From an uncultured Burkholderiales bacterium (GTDB lineage: Bacteria > Pseudomonadota > Gammaproteobacteria > Burkholderiales > Burkholderiaceae_C), in assembly GCA_903926695.1 (NCBI GenBank), contig CAIYKK010000193.1, positions 1 to 9,231 on the forward strand: 9,231 bases of DNA, written 5' to 3'. The number at the start of each line of letters is the position of its first letter. Position 1 is the stretch's first letter. The position numbers and the translations under genes are program-made. The notes below the pieces were generated by a model that worked only from the letters and a program-made list of their open reading frames with translations, was not told where the DNA came from and searched no databases. Positions 1 through 5,799 of the stretch are shown piece by piece.

Positions 1-107
1 CGAAACCAGCCTCAGTGAAGCAGGAACCCACCGAAGCGACCAGGCAAGAGGCAACTCATGTCTAGCGCCGTAGGAATCCCCCGCCTTCAGGCGGGGGAGG
101 ATGTCAA
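1..107 (+). mobile_element. Right end of an IS200/IS605-type (IS1341/tnpB) element
   Basis: Bases 78-85 and 90-97 form a perfect 8-bp GC stem around the loop TTCA, extendable by T77-A98. It is followed by GAGGATGTCAA ending at 107. A subterminal GC-rich hairpin next to a TCAA-type terminus is the hallmark of the right end of IS200/IS605-family elements, which transpose as single strands without terminal inverted repeats or target duplication. The rest of the element lies upstream of the window, so neither the left end nor a TnpA gene can be judged. Base 108 onward should be host DNA. The element sits about 120 bases before gph. Confidence 0.7.
3..65 (+). CDS. tnpB: C-terminal tail of a TnpB-type protein (partial)
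   Basis: The frame beginning at base 3 is open from the window edge and ends with TAG at 63-65. It gives a short polar tail containing VKQEPTEAT and ending THV. Tails of this kind are typical of IS1341-type TnpB proteins, whose genes stop just upstream of the right-end hairpin. TnpB is an RNA-guided DNA endonuclease related to Cas12. No RuvC or zinc-finger residues are visible because only about 20 codons are in the window. A second frame (2-73, ending at TAG 71-73) is also open, so the frame choice rests on resemblance only. The identity comes mainly from the adjacent right-end hairpin. Confidence 0.4.
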   Translation, partial: KPASVKQEPTEATRQEATHV

Positions 108-229
108 CCGTAGCGTTTGAAAAATCTCTATTTTCCCGGCGCGGATGAGTGCGTTGGCCGGAAAACCGGATTGCCGTTTGAGACGGTGTGCCAAGCCCGT
201 GACGGCGCTTTGTTTGCAGGGCGGGCACA

Positions 230-997
230 ATGCTGGCTTCATTGCCCAACTCTGTTTTCACCGTGAACCTTGCGACCGCCAACCCCGTTTTTTTGCAGCC
301 CGGCCAGTACGACGCGGCCATTGTTGACCTCGATGGCACGATGGTCGATACGATGGGCGACTTTGTCGTCGCCCTGAACCGCATGCTGGCCGACATCGCG
401 CCCGCCGGTGCCGCCGCCGCCACGCTGGACGCTGACACCGTCAGCCGCATGGTCGGCAAAGGCTCTGAGCATCTGGTGCGCTCGGTGCTCGCGCATGTGC
501 AGGCGCTGCCGGGCGCGGCCCTGCCCGCGCTGGCGGCTGAGGCGATTGACGCCCAGGCCTACGCCAGCTACCAGCAGCATTACGCCGCCGTCAACGGCCT
601 GCATTCCAGCCTGTACCCCGGCGTGCTTGACGGCCTGCGCGGCCTGCAGCAGGCCGGTTTAAAACTGGCCTGTTTGACGAACAAACCGGCGGCATTCGCC
701 CGTGTTTTGCTGGCGCAAAAAGGGCTGGACGGCTTTTTCAGCCAAGTGTTCGGCGGCGACTCGTTTGAACGCAAAAAGCCCGATCCGCTGCCTCTTTTGA
801 AAACCTGCGAAGCGCTGGGTACAACACCCAGCCGCACGTTGATGATTGGCGACTCCAGCAACGACGCTCAAGCGGCACGCGCCGCTGGTTGCCCGGTGCT
901 GCTAGTGACTTACGGCTACAACCACGGCCAGCCGGTGCGCGGCGTCGATGCCGACGGCTTTGTCGATTCGCTGGCGGTGCTGGCGGGCGGGCATTGA
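230..997 (+). CDS. gph: Phosphoglycolate phosphatase (HAD superfamily)
   Basis: This 255-residue HAD-superfamily hydrolase dephosphorylates 2-phosphoglycolate in the cytoplasm, a salvage step for a product of oxidative DNA repair and of RuBisCO oxygenation. The four HAD motifs are present. Motif I is VDLDGTMVD with nucleophile D33 and acid/base D35. Motif II is T150 in CLTNKP, motif III is K183 in RKKPDP, and motif IV is IGDSSND with D208 and D212. A helical cap lies between residues 40 and 130, as in Gph. The ATG at 230 has no clear Shine-Dalgarno sequence. A GTG at 263 would remove 11 poorly conserved-looking residues and bring the length closer to the family norm, so the start is uncertain. 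In Burkholderiales gph commonly precedes trpE, which fits this context. Substrate specificity is inferred from motifs and neighbourhood. Confidence 0.9.
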   Translation: MLASLPNSVFTVNLATANPVFLQPGQYDAAIVDLDGTMVDTMGDFVVALNRMLADIAPAGAAAATLDADTVSRMVGKGSEHLVRSVLAHVQALPGAALPALAAEAIDAQAYASYQQHYAAVNGLHSSLYPGVLDGLRGLQQAGLKLACLTNKPAAFARVLLAQKGLDGFFSQVFGGDSFERKKPDPLPLLKTCEALGTTPSRTLMIGDSSNDAQAARAAGCPVLLVTYGYNHGQPVRGVDADGFVDSLAVLAGGH

Positions 998-1052
998 CGC
1001 AGTGCCGCCTGTGCCGCTTTGGTCGATTGACGGCTTCAGGCGGCCCGGCTCT

Positions 1053-1061
1053 TGCTACACT
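1053..1061 (+). promoter_or_regulatory. Possible extended -10 promoter for the trp operon
   Basis: TGCTACACT matches an extended -10 element (TGn followed by TACACT, four of six against TATAAT). It would start transcription near 1068, leaving a leader of about 315 nt before trpE. No convincing -35 lies at 16-18 bases; a TTGACG at 1027-1032 is 23 bases away. This is the best candidate in the gap, not a confident call. Confidence 0.35.
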
Positions 1062-1102
1062 TTCGGGCACATGCTCATCAAGAACCAGCTCCGGTTTGCA
1101 AC

Positions 1103-1138
1103 CTCCTTTTGGGGGGATAGAATTTGCCCCGCAAGGAG
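1103..1138 (+). other. Leader hairpin 1
   Basis: CTCCTT at 1103-1108 pairs with AAGGAG at 1133-1138, and GGGG at 1111-1114 pairs with CCCC at 1127-1130, with one mismatch and one wobble between them. The 3' arm is exactly the Shine-Dalgarno-like AAGGAG of the candidate leader peptide at 1145. The hairpin could therefore mask translation of that peptide. Confidence 0.5.
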
Positions 1139-1144
1139 CGTGGA

Positions 1145-1228
1145 TTGAAACATTGCCGCCATCATCAAACAGTGTGTCAAAGCCGGGGAGCCTGGCTGTG
1201 GCGTCCCTGTTCTGCCCTGCTGGCCTGA
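1145..1228 (+). CDS. Candidate trp leader peptide (27 residues, two Trp codons)
   Basis: A TTG at 1145 is preceded six bases upstream by AAGGAG (1133-1138). It opens a 27-codon frame ending at TGA 1226-1228. The predicted peptide begins MKHC and contains RGAWLWRPC, so codons 17 and 19 are both Trp. A short ribosome-binding-site-equipped frame with clustered Trp codons, in the leader of trpE and upstream of stable hairpins, is what attenuation by tryptophan needs; E. coli TrpL has two adjacent Trp codons. Against it are the rare TTG start, the single residue separating the two Trp codons, and the lack of an obvious terminator hairpin with a U-run. Conservation in relatives would decide. Confidence 0.4.
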   Translation: MKHCRHHQTVCQSRGAWLWRPCSALLA

Positions 1229-1270
1229 GTTTTTCGCAGACTCCAGCGCCCGCTTTCCCCTCCCGATTTT

Positions 1271-1299
1271 GATGCGCGCTTGCGCCCTGCAAGCGCATC
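1271..1299 (+). other. Leader hairpin 2, GC-rich
   Basis: GATGCGCGCTTGC (1271-1283) pairs with GCAAGCGCATC (1289-1299) around the loop GCCCT, with a two-base bulge in the left arm. This is a strong stem of about 11 bp roughly 40 bases after the candidate leader-peptide stop. No T-run follows, so it is not a classical intrinsic terminator. A role as an attenuator or pausing element is possible. Confidence 0.5.
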
Positions 1300-1333
1300 C
1301 CGGCCCCGAACTTCCGGGGTGTTGTGAATGACC

Positions 1334-1364
1334 GAAGCCAGCCTTTTTCCAGCGCGCTGGCTTC
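1334..1364 (+). other. Leader hairpin adjacent to the trpE ribosome binding site
   Basis: GAAGCCAGC (1334-1342) pairs perfectly with GCTGGCTTC (1356-1364). The stem ends five bases before the trpE Shine-Dalgarno AAGAGGA (1370-1376). An alternative small hairpin, CTTC (1361-1364) with GAAG (1369-1372), would instead reach into the Shine-Dalgarno region. The two exclude each other, a possible translational switch. This is inference from hand pairing. Confidence 0.45.
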
Positions 1365-1382
1365 TCCTGAAGAGGAACCCCT

Positions 1383-2882
1383 GTGATCACCGAACTCGAA
1401 TTTAAAAGCCTCGCGGCCCAGGGCTACAACCGCATCCCGCTGATGCTCGAAGCTTTTGCCGATCTGGAAACCCCGCTCTCGCTCTACCTGAAGCTGGCCC
1501 ACGCCAAAGACGGCGGCAAGTTCAGCTTTCTGCTCGAATCCGTCGTCGGTGGCGAGCGCTTTGGGCGCTACAGCTTTATCGGCCTGCCGGCGCGCACGCT
1601 GCTGCGCGCCTCGGGTTTCGGCGCTAAAGCCGTGACCGAAGTTGTGACCGACGGCCAGGTCGTCGAAACCTCTCGCGCCAATCCGCTGGACTTCATCAGC
1701 GACTACCAAAAGCGTTTCAAGGTCGCGCTGCGCCCCGGCCTGCCGCGTTTCTGCGGCGGTCTGGCGGGCTACTTTGGCTACGACGCCGTGCGCTACATCG
1801 AGAAAAAGCTCGAATCGTCCTGCCCGCCTGACACGCTGGGCTGCCCGGATATTTTGCTGCTGCAATGTGAAGAGCTGGCCGTCATCGACAACCTGTCGGG
1901 CAAGCTGTATTTGATCGTCTATGCCGACCCGGCCCAGCCCGAAGCCTACGCGAACGCCAAGAAGCGCCTGCGCGAGCTCAAAGAGCAGCTGAAATACTCG
2001 GTGGCCGCGCCGGTGGTCAAGCCAAGCCAAGGCTACCCGGCGGAGCGCGAATTTGCCAAGGCCGACTACATCGCCGCCGTCGAGCGCGCCAAGCGGCTGA
2101 TCGAGGGCGGCGACTTCATGCAGGTGCAGGTCGGCCAGCGCATCAAAAAGCGTTACACCGAGTCGCCGCTGAGTTTGTACCGGGCGCTGCGGGCGCTGAA
2201 CCCGTCGCCTTACATGTACTACTACCACTTTGGCGACTTCCATGTAGTCGGCGCGTCGCCGGAGATTTTGGTGCGCCAGGAGCAGGTTGAAGAAGGCCAG
2301 AAAGTCACCATCCGCCCGCTGGCGGGAACCCGGCCCCGCGCCTCGTCGTATGAAGCCGATCAGGCCGCCGAGCACGAACTGATCAACGACCCGAAAGAGC
2401 GCGCCGAACATGTCATGCTGATTGACCTGGCGCGCAACGACATTGGCCGCATTGCCAAAACCGGCACGGTCAAGGTGACCGAAGCCTTTGCCGTCGAACG
2501 CTACAGCCATGTGATGCACATCGTCAGCAACGTCGAGGGCATTTTGAACGACGGCATGACCAGCATGGACGTGCTGCGCGCCACCTTCCCGGCGGGTACG
2601 CTGACCGGCGCGCCCAAGGTGCATGCGATGGAGCTGATCGACCAGTTAGAGCCGAGCAAGCGCGGCCTGTACGGCGGCGCCTGCGGCTATCTCAGTTATG
2701 CGGGCGACATGGACGTGGCGATTGCGATTCGCACCGGCGTCATCAAGGACGGCATGCTCTACGTGCAGGCGGCGGCGGGCGTGGTCGCCGACTCGGTGCC
2801 CGAGCTGGAGTGGAAAGAAACCGAAGCCAAGGCCCGCGCCCTGCTGCGCGCCAGCGAGCTGGTCGAAGAAGGTTTAGATTAA
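1383..2882 (+). CDS. trpE: Anthranilate synthase component I
   Basis: This 499-residue cytoplasmic enzyme converts chorismate to anthranilate using ammonia supplied by TrpG, the first committed step of tryptophan synthesis. The chorismate-binding domain is intact: NPSPYMYY (273-280), PLAGTRPR (312-319), KERAEHVMLIDLARND (338-353), HIVSNVEG with H379, and TFPAGTLTGAPK (401-412). The feedback site is also recognisable: the LLES element is at 50-53 and, with the NPSPYM segment, forms the Trp pocket in known TrpE proteins. Length is normal for the stand-alone form. The start is a GTG at 1383, six bases after AAGAGGA. In relatives the next genes would be chorismate mutase and trpG; here the DUF262 gene intervenes, starting 23 bases after the TAA stop. 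Regulation is likely at the leader upstream plus Trp feedback. Confidence 0.98.
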   Translation: MITELEFKSLAAQGYNRIPLMLEAFADLETPLSLYLKLAHAKDGGKFSFLLESVVGGERFGRYSFIGLPARTLLRASGFGAKAVTEVVTDGQVVETSRANPLDFISDYQKRFKVALRPGLPRFCGGLAGYFGYDAVRYIEKKLESSCPPDTLGCPDILLLQCEELAVIDNLSGKLYLIVYADPAQPEAYANAKKRLRELKEQLKYSVAAPVVKPSQGYPAEREFAKADYIAAVERAKRLIEGGDFMQVQVGQRIKKRYTESPLSLYRALRALNPSPYMYYYHFGDFHVVGASPEILVRQEQVEEGQKVTIRPLAGTRPRASSYEADQAAEHELINDPKERAEHVMLIDLARNDIGRIAKTGTVKVTEAFAVERYSHVMHIVSNVEGILNDGMTSMDVLRATFPAGTLTGAPKVHAMELIDQLEPSKRGLYGGACGYLSYAGDMDVAIAIRTGVIKDGMLYVQAAAGVVADSVPELEWKETEAKARALLRASELVEEGLD

Positions 2883-2905
2883 TAAAATAAGATGGAGATT
2901 GGTTT

Positions 2906-4723
2906 ATGCAGATTGAAGTCAAGCATCCGACGGTGCAAGAAGTTTTTAAAGAATCATTTTATGAGGTGCCCGCATTTCAGCGTGAATATGTTTGGAAAAG
3001 GCTACAAGTTAGCTCGTTGCTAGCCGATGTAATGAATGCACTCTTTGATGAAAATGACAATCCTTCATCGGGTGAATATTTTATCGGAAGCATTGTGGCT
3101 TATTTGGATGAGCAAAGTGTTTTTCAATTGATTGATGGGCAGCAGCGTCTTACGACTTTGTTTATCATATTGTGTGCCATCCGTGACCTGCGAAACTCAC
3201 TGAACGATCCTGAACCTGTAACTTTTTTGGAAGGAATGATTCAAGATCAGTATCAAAAACCAGATGGGACAACGGGTGTCAGATTGCGACTGAAACCTCT
3301 TTATAGAGATGCTGATATTATTCTGCAAAACATGGCAAGCGGAACTCAGACATTACAAGTTAAAACCCTGCCACAGTCAGCTAAAAACATGTTGGCTACT
3401 TATGAGGTTGCAGCCGATTTTTTGAGTGAAAACTTTGGACGGGATGTGAATCGGTTGCGCCGATTTCAAGCACAATTATCTCGACGGGTACGGCTCGTCC
3501 GGATTCAAACCCTTGGGATAAGTGATGCATTACATATTTTTGAAACAATCAATGACCGTGGTGTGGGGTTGAATGCTTTAGATTTGCTGAAAAATCTTTT
3601 GTTTATGCAGGTGGAACGGGCTGAATTTGATCGCCTGACGACCATCTGGGAAAAAATGGTTAACGCTATTGAGAAAACTGGAAGAGATGGGAAACCTTTG
3701 CGGTTGTTGCGTTACTTCGTATTGGCTAATTTTCCTGATGCGCGTAATAAAACGAACTTATTAACGGAAAATAATTTATATGAATGGCTCTCGAAGAGTA
3801 AGGATAAGGACGATTTAGGCATTACAAAAGATCCGATTGCCTTTGCAGAGCGTTTGCATCAAGCTGCGCTGGCATATAAAAGATTTATTTCTGAGCCAGA
3901 CATTGCGCTTTCCAGTATATACGCCATTTCTAATAGCGCAAGGCAGCATTTAATTGTTTTGTTGGCTTGTCAAACTTTGAATAATGATTCGTTGTTTGTC
4001 GTTACGCATCATTTGGAGCGCCTTTCTGTGGCGTATTCACTTGCTAAAGCATCTACTAAAGTATTTGATAGGATATTTGCAAACGCTGCTCCAGAGTTGG
4101 GGGAGTTGATTGCTAAGAATAAGGCTCGCTCCGACTTTAAGTCGATCTTGAATGCTTGGATGGAGGACTGGGTCAATAGGGAAATTGAACCATTGACGCT
4201 AAGGATCTCAGAGGCTCTGAATGTAATGAGCTTGGATCGTAAATTGACGTGCCGGTTTATATTAAGGCGATTGTCGCAATACGTTGAAGCTAAGGCGAAA
4301 ACCTCATTAAAAAATTTAGCTATCAGCCATTTTACTAAGTTTGAGGTTGAGCATGTATTGCCTGATAATCCATCTCCAGAATTAAAGGCGGAATTTGATA
4401 GGCCAAGCGATTATGATTATTATAAATCTTTGCTTGGAAATCTGACATTGTTAGAAAAACCCATCAATGCTTCGCTTGGGCGAGATTATTTTTCTGTCAA
4501 GCAGCCTGTTTATGGTCGTTCTGGATTGTTTCTGACAAAATCGTTATCCGCTTCACAATCGGTTGGCTTGAATACCAGTTATTTTAAGGCTGCTCAATAT
4601 TTTGGGCAATATAGTGAATGGAATAGTTCAGCCATTGAATCGCGTCAGCAAGAAATGAAACGGCTGATCATGGAGATGCTTGGCCTGTCCATGATTGAAG
4701 ACACCACATCAGCAAGCCTATGA
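2906..4723 (+). CDS. DUF262/DUF1524 protein, GmrSD-like predicted defence nuclease
   Basis: This 605-residue protein is probably a single-chain relative of the GmrSD/type IV restriction family. The N-terminal DUF262 domain has VPAFQREYVW (21-30), YFIGSIV (58-64) and LIDGQQRLTTL (75-85); DGQQR at 77-81 is the nucleotide-hydrolysis signature. The second conserved block is FETINDRG (212-219). The C-terminal DUF1524 domain carries a His-Me-finger-like set: EHVLP with H483, GNLTLL with N512, then N521 and K532. All key residues look intact. GmrSD itself cuts DNA carrying glucosylated hydroxymethylcytosine; the target here is unknown. The gene is far more AT-rich than its neighbours (23/60 G+C in 4321-4380 against 37/60 in trpE 2101-2160), which suggests acquisition. 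ATG 2906 follows GGAG (2894-2897). The gene sits inside the trp operon without a visible promoter of its own and overlaps the next gene by four bases. Confidence 0.85.
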   Translation: MQIEVKHPTVQEVFKESFYEVPAFQREYVWKRLQVSSLLADVMNALFDENDNPSSGEYFIGSIVAYLDEQSVFQLIDGQQRLTTLFIILCAIRDLRNSLNDPEPVTFLEGMIQDQYQKPDGTTGVRLRLKPLYRDADIILQNMASGTQTLQVKTLPQSAKNMLATYEVAADFLSENFGRDVNRLRRFQAQLSRRVRLVRIQTLGISDALHIFETINDRGVGLNALDLLKNLLFMQVERAEFDRLTTIWEKMVNAIEKTGRDGKPLRLLRYFVLANFPDARNKTNLLTENNLYEWLSKSKDKDDLGITKDPIAFAERLHQAALAYKRFISEPDIALSSIYAISNSARQHLIVLLACQTLNNDSLFVVTHHLERLSVAYSLAKASTKVFDRIFANAAPELGELIAKNKARSDFKSILNAWMEDWVNREIEPLTLRISEALNVMSLDRKLTCRFILRRLSQYVEAKAKTSLKNLAISHFTKFEVEHVLPDNPSPELKAEFDRPSDYDYYKSLLGNLTLLEKPINASLGRDYFSVKQPVYGRSGLFLTKSLSASQSVGLNTSYFKAAQYFGQYSEWNSSAIESRQQEMKRLIMEMLGLSMIEDTTSASL

Positions 4724-5064
4724 CTATCAAATTAAATCTTCCCGAAGGCGTGATCGTGGAGCATTGCCAAACGATGGCCGACGTGCGCCGCAACATCGAC
4801 GCGCTGGACCAGCGCATCGTCGCCTTGATGGCCGAGCGCAGCGGCTATGTCGCGCAGGCGGCGCGCATCAAGCAAAACGCCGGTCAGGTGCATGACCAGG
4901 CGCGCATCGACTTCATCGTGGACCGGGTCAGCGCGATGGCCGCCGAGCAGGGCGCGCCCGCCGCCGTCATCGAGGCCGCTTACCGCGCCATGATCGACGC
5001 TTTCATTGAATTTGAGCGTGGCGAATTCAAACGCCTGCGCGCCCAACTGCCCAAGGAGAGCTGA
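4720..5064 (+). CDS. Chorismate mutase, AroQ class
   Basis: This 114-residue all-helical protein should rearrange chorismate to prephenate for phenylalanine and tyrosine synthesis, competing with TrpE for chorismate. Aligned by eye to the E. coli PheA mutase domain, R23, R40, K51, D59 and R62 match R11, R28, K39, D48 and R51. Two positions differ: I63 replaces E52, and E99 stands where Q88 is expected. Glutamate at the Q88 position is known from yeast chorismate mutase. It is related in fold to PchB isochorismate-pyruvate lyase, but no pyochelin genes are nearby and mutase activity is more likely. Its ATG overlaps the DUF262 stop as ATGA, and no strong Shine-Dalgarno precedes it, so translation is probably coupled to the upstream gene. 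An internal ATG (4774, MADVRR) is an alternative start. trpG begins four bases after its stop. Confidence 0.85.
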   Translation: MTIKLNLPEGVIVEHCQTMADVRRNIDALDQRIVALMAERSGYVAQAARIKQNAGQVHDQARIDFIVDRVSAMAAEQGAPAAVIEAAYRAMIDAFIEFERGEFKRLRAQLPKES

Positions 5065-5067
5065 GCC

Positions 5068-5652
5068 ATGAAACTTTTGATGATCGACAACTACGACAGT
5101 TTCACCTACAACATCGTCCAGTATTTTGGCGAGCTGGGCGCCGAGGTTGAAGTGTTCCGCAACGACGAAATCACGGTGGCCGAAATTGCCGCCAAACTCG
5201 ACGCGGGCCAGCTGGACCGGCTGGTGGTGTCGCCCGGCCCGTGCTCGCCCGCCGAAGCGGGGATTTCGGTGGCAGCGATTCAATACTTTGCGGGCAAGCT
5301 GCCGATTCTGGGCGTGTGTCTGGGCCATCAGGCGATTGGCGCGGCCTTTGGCGGCAAGATCGTGCGGGCGCAAGAGCTGATGCATGGCAAGACCAGCGTC
5401 ATCACCACGACGCAGCAGGGCGTGTTTGCCGGGTTGCCGGGGCAGTTCACGGTGAACCGCTACCACTCGCTGGCGATTGAGCGCGAAAGCTGCCCCGACG
5501 TGCTCGAAGTCACCGCCTGGACGGACGACGGCGAAATCATGGGCGTGCGCCACAAAACGCTGGCGATTCAGGGCGTGCAGTTTCACCCGGAATCGATTCT
5601 GACCGAGCACGGCCACGCAATGCTGAAAAACTTCCTGGAGCAGCGGGCGTGA
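5068..5652 (+). CDS. trpG: Anthranilate synthase component II (glutamine amidotransferase)
   Basis: This 194-residue class I glutamine amidotransferase hydrolyses glutamine and channels ammonia to TrpE. The triad is present: C84 in GVCLGHQ, and H173 and E175 in QFHPES. The N-terminal [12 protein letters not shown], the VSPGPCSP loop (54-61) and HGKTS (106-110) are all typical. In many bacteria the same subunit also serves aminodeoxychorismate synthase (folate); no pabB is in the window, so this cannot be judged here. AAGGAG at 5053-5058, inside the end of the mutase gene, supports the ATG at 5068. A 147-base gap with a weak hairpin separates it from trpD. Confidence 0.98.
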   Translation: MKLLMIDNYDSFTYNIVQYFGELGAEVEVFRNDEITVAEIAAKLDAGQLDRLVVSPGPCSPAEAGISVAAIQYFAGKLPILGVCLGHQAIGAAFGGKIVRAQELMHGKTSVITTTQQGVFAGLPGQFTVNRYHSLAIERESCPDVLEVTAWTDDGEIMGVRHKTLAIQGVQFHPESILTEHGHAMLKNFLEQRA

Positions 5653-5653
5653 T

Positions 5654-5678
5654 AGCGGCGATTCATCCGCTCTTTTTT
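5654..5678 (+). terminator. Weak terminator-like hairpin between trpG and trpD
   Basis: AGCGG (5654-5658) pairs with CCGCT (5667-5671) over an 8-base loop and is followed by TCTTTTTT (5671-5678). The stem is only 5 bp, so at most partial termination is expected; it may lower trpD expression relative to trpEG. The rest of the 5653-5799 gap shows no gene or convincing promoter. Confidence 0.3.
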
Positions 5679-5799
5679 AAGATGACTGCAAGCGCCGCCG
5701 ATAGGGCGCACGAAGCCAAAATGAGCGATCAGTCCACCTGTTTTCTTGCAGCCTGACCGGGCGCCATCCGTCACAACAAAGTCAAACCAGGTATTTCTC

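Larger units (their letters stand above)
1..123 (+). ncRNA. Probable omega RNA (reRNA) 3' scaffold plus guide segment
   Basis: In IS200/IS605 elements the 3' part of tnpB and the right end are transcribed as an omega RNA. Its scaffold ends at the transposon boundary and its guide is the roughly 16-20 nt immediately outside. Here the scaffold would include the 78-97 hairpin and end at 107, with the guide beginning CCGTAGCGTTTGAAAA at 108. The hairpin and boundary are seen. The RNA itself, its 5' end (upstream of the window) and the guide length are inferred. Confidence 0.45.
1068..1382 (+). promoter_or_regulatory. Long structured trpE leader (attenuation-like)
   Basis: Between gph and trpE lie about 385 bases without a long gene. 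From the possible transcription start the leader holds hairpins at 1103-1138, 1271-1299, 1304-1319 (CCCCG/CGGGG) and 1334-1364. It also holds a candidate Trp-containing peptide at 1145-1228. No hairpin is directly followed by a classical U-run, although T-runs occur at 1230-1234 and 1344-1348. The layout suggests control of trpE by ribosome position on the leader. That function is inferred; no pairing switch was computed. Confidence 0.45.

Noticed and set aside
200..231. A gph promoter with CACAAT at 226-231 as the -10
   Set aside because: No -35 hexamer at acceptable spacing, and transcription would begin downstream of the likely ATG.
1071..1148. A 25-residue ATG frame as an alternative trp leader peptide
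   Set aside because: It has only one Trp codon and no Shine-Dalgarno. It would have to be nearly leaderless from the proposed promoter. The frame at 1145 fits better.
738..2624. A 628-codon open frame on the minus strand across gph, the leader and trpE
   Set aside because: It is antisense to two well-supported genes in GC-rich DNA, where the mirrored frame lacks stop codons. The translation is low-complexity and Arg/His/Ala/Gly-rich with no recognisable motif.
2872..4740. Target-site duplication or inverted repeats flanking the DUF262 gene
   Set aside because: I compared the bases on both sides of the AT-rich segment and found only short AT-rich similarity, nothing that marks a transposon or integron boundary.
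4732..5616. A 294-codon minus-strand frame opposite chorismate mutase and trpG
   Set aside because: Shadow of the two plus-strand genes; His/Arg-rich composition and no family signature.
5746..5799. A TTG start extending TrpD by 18 residues
   Set aside because: The ATG at 5800 gives the usual family start and length, and the extra residues look random.
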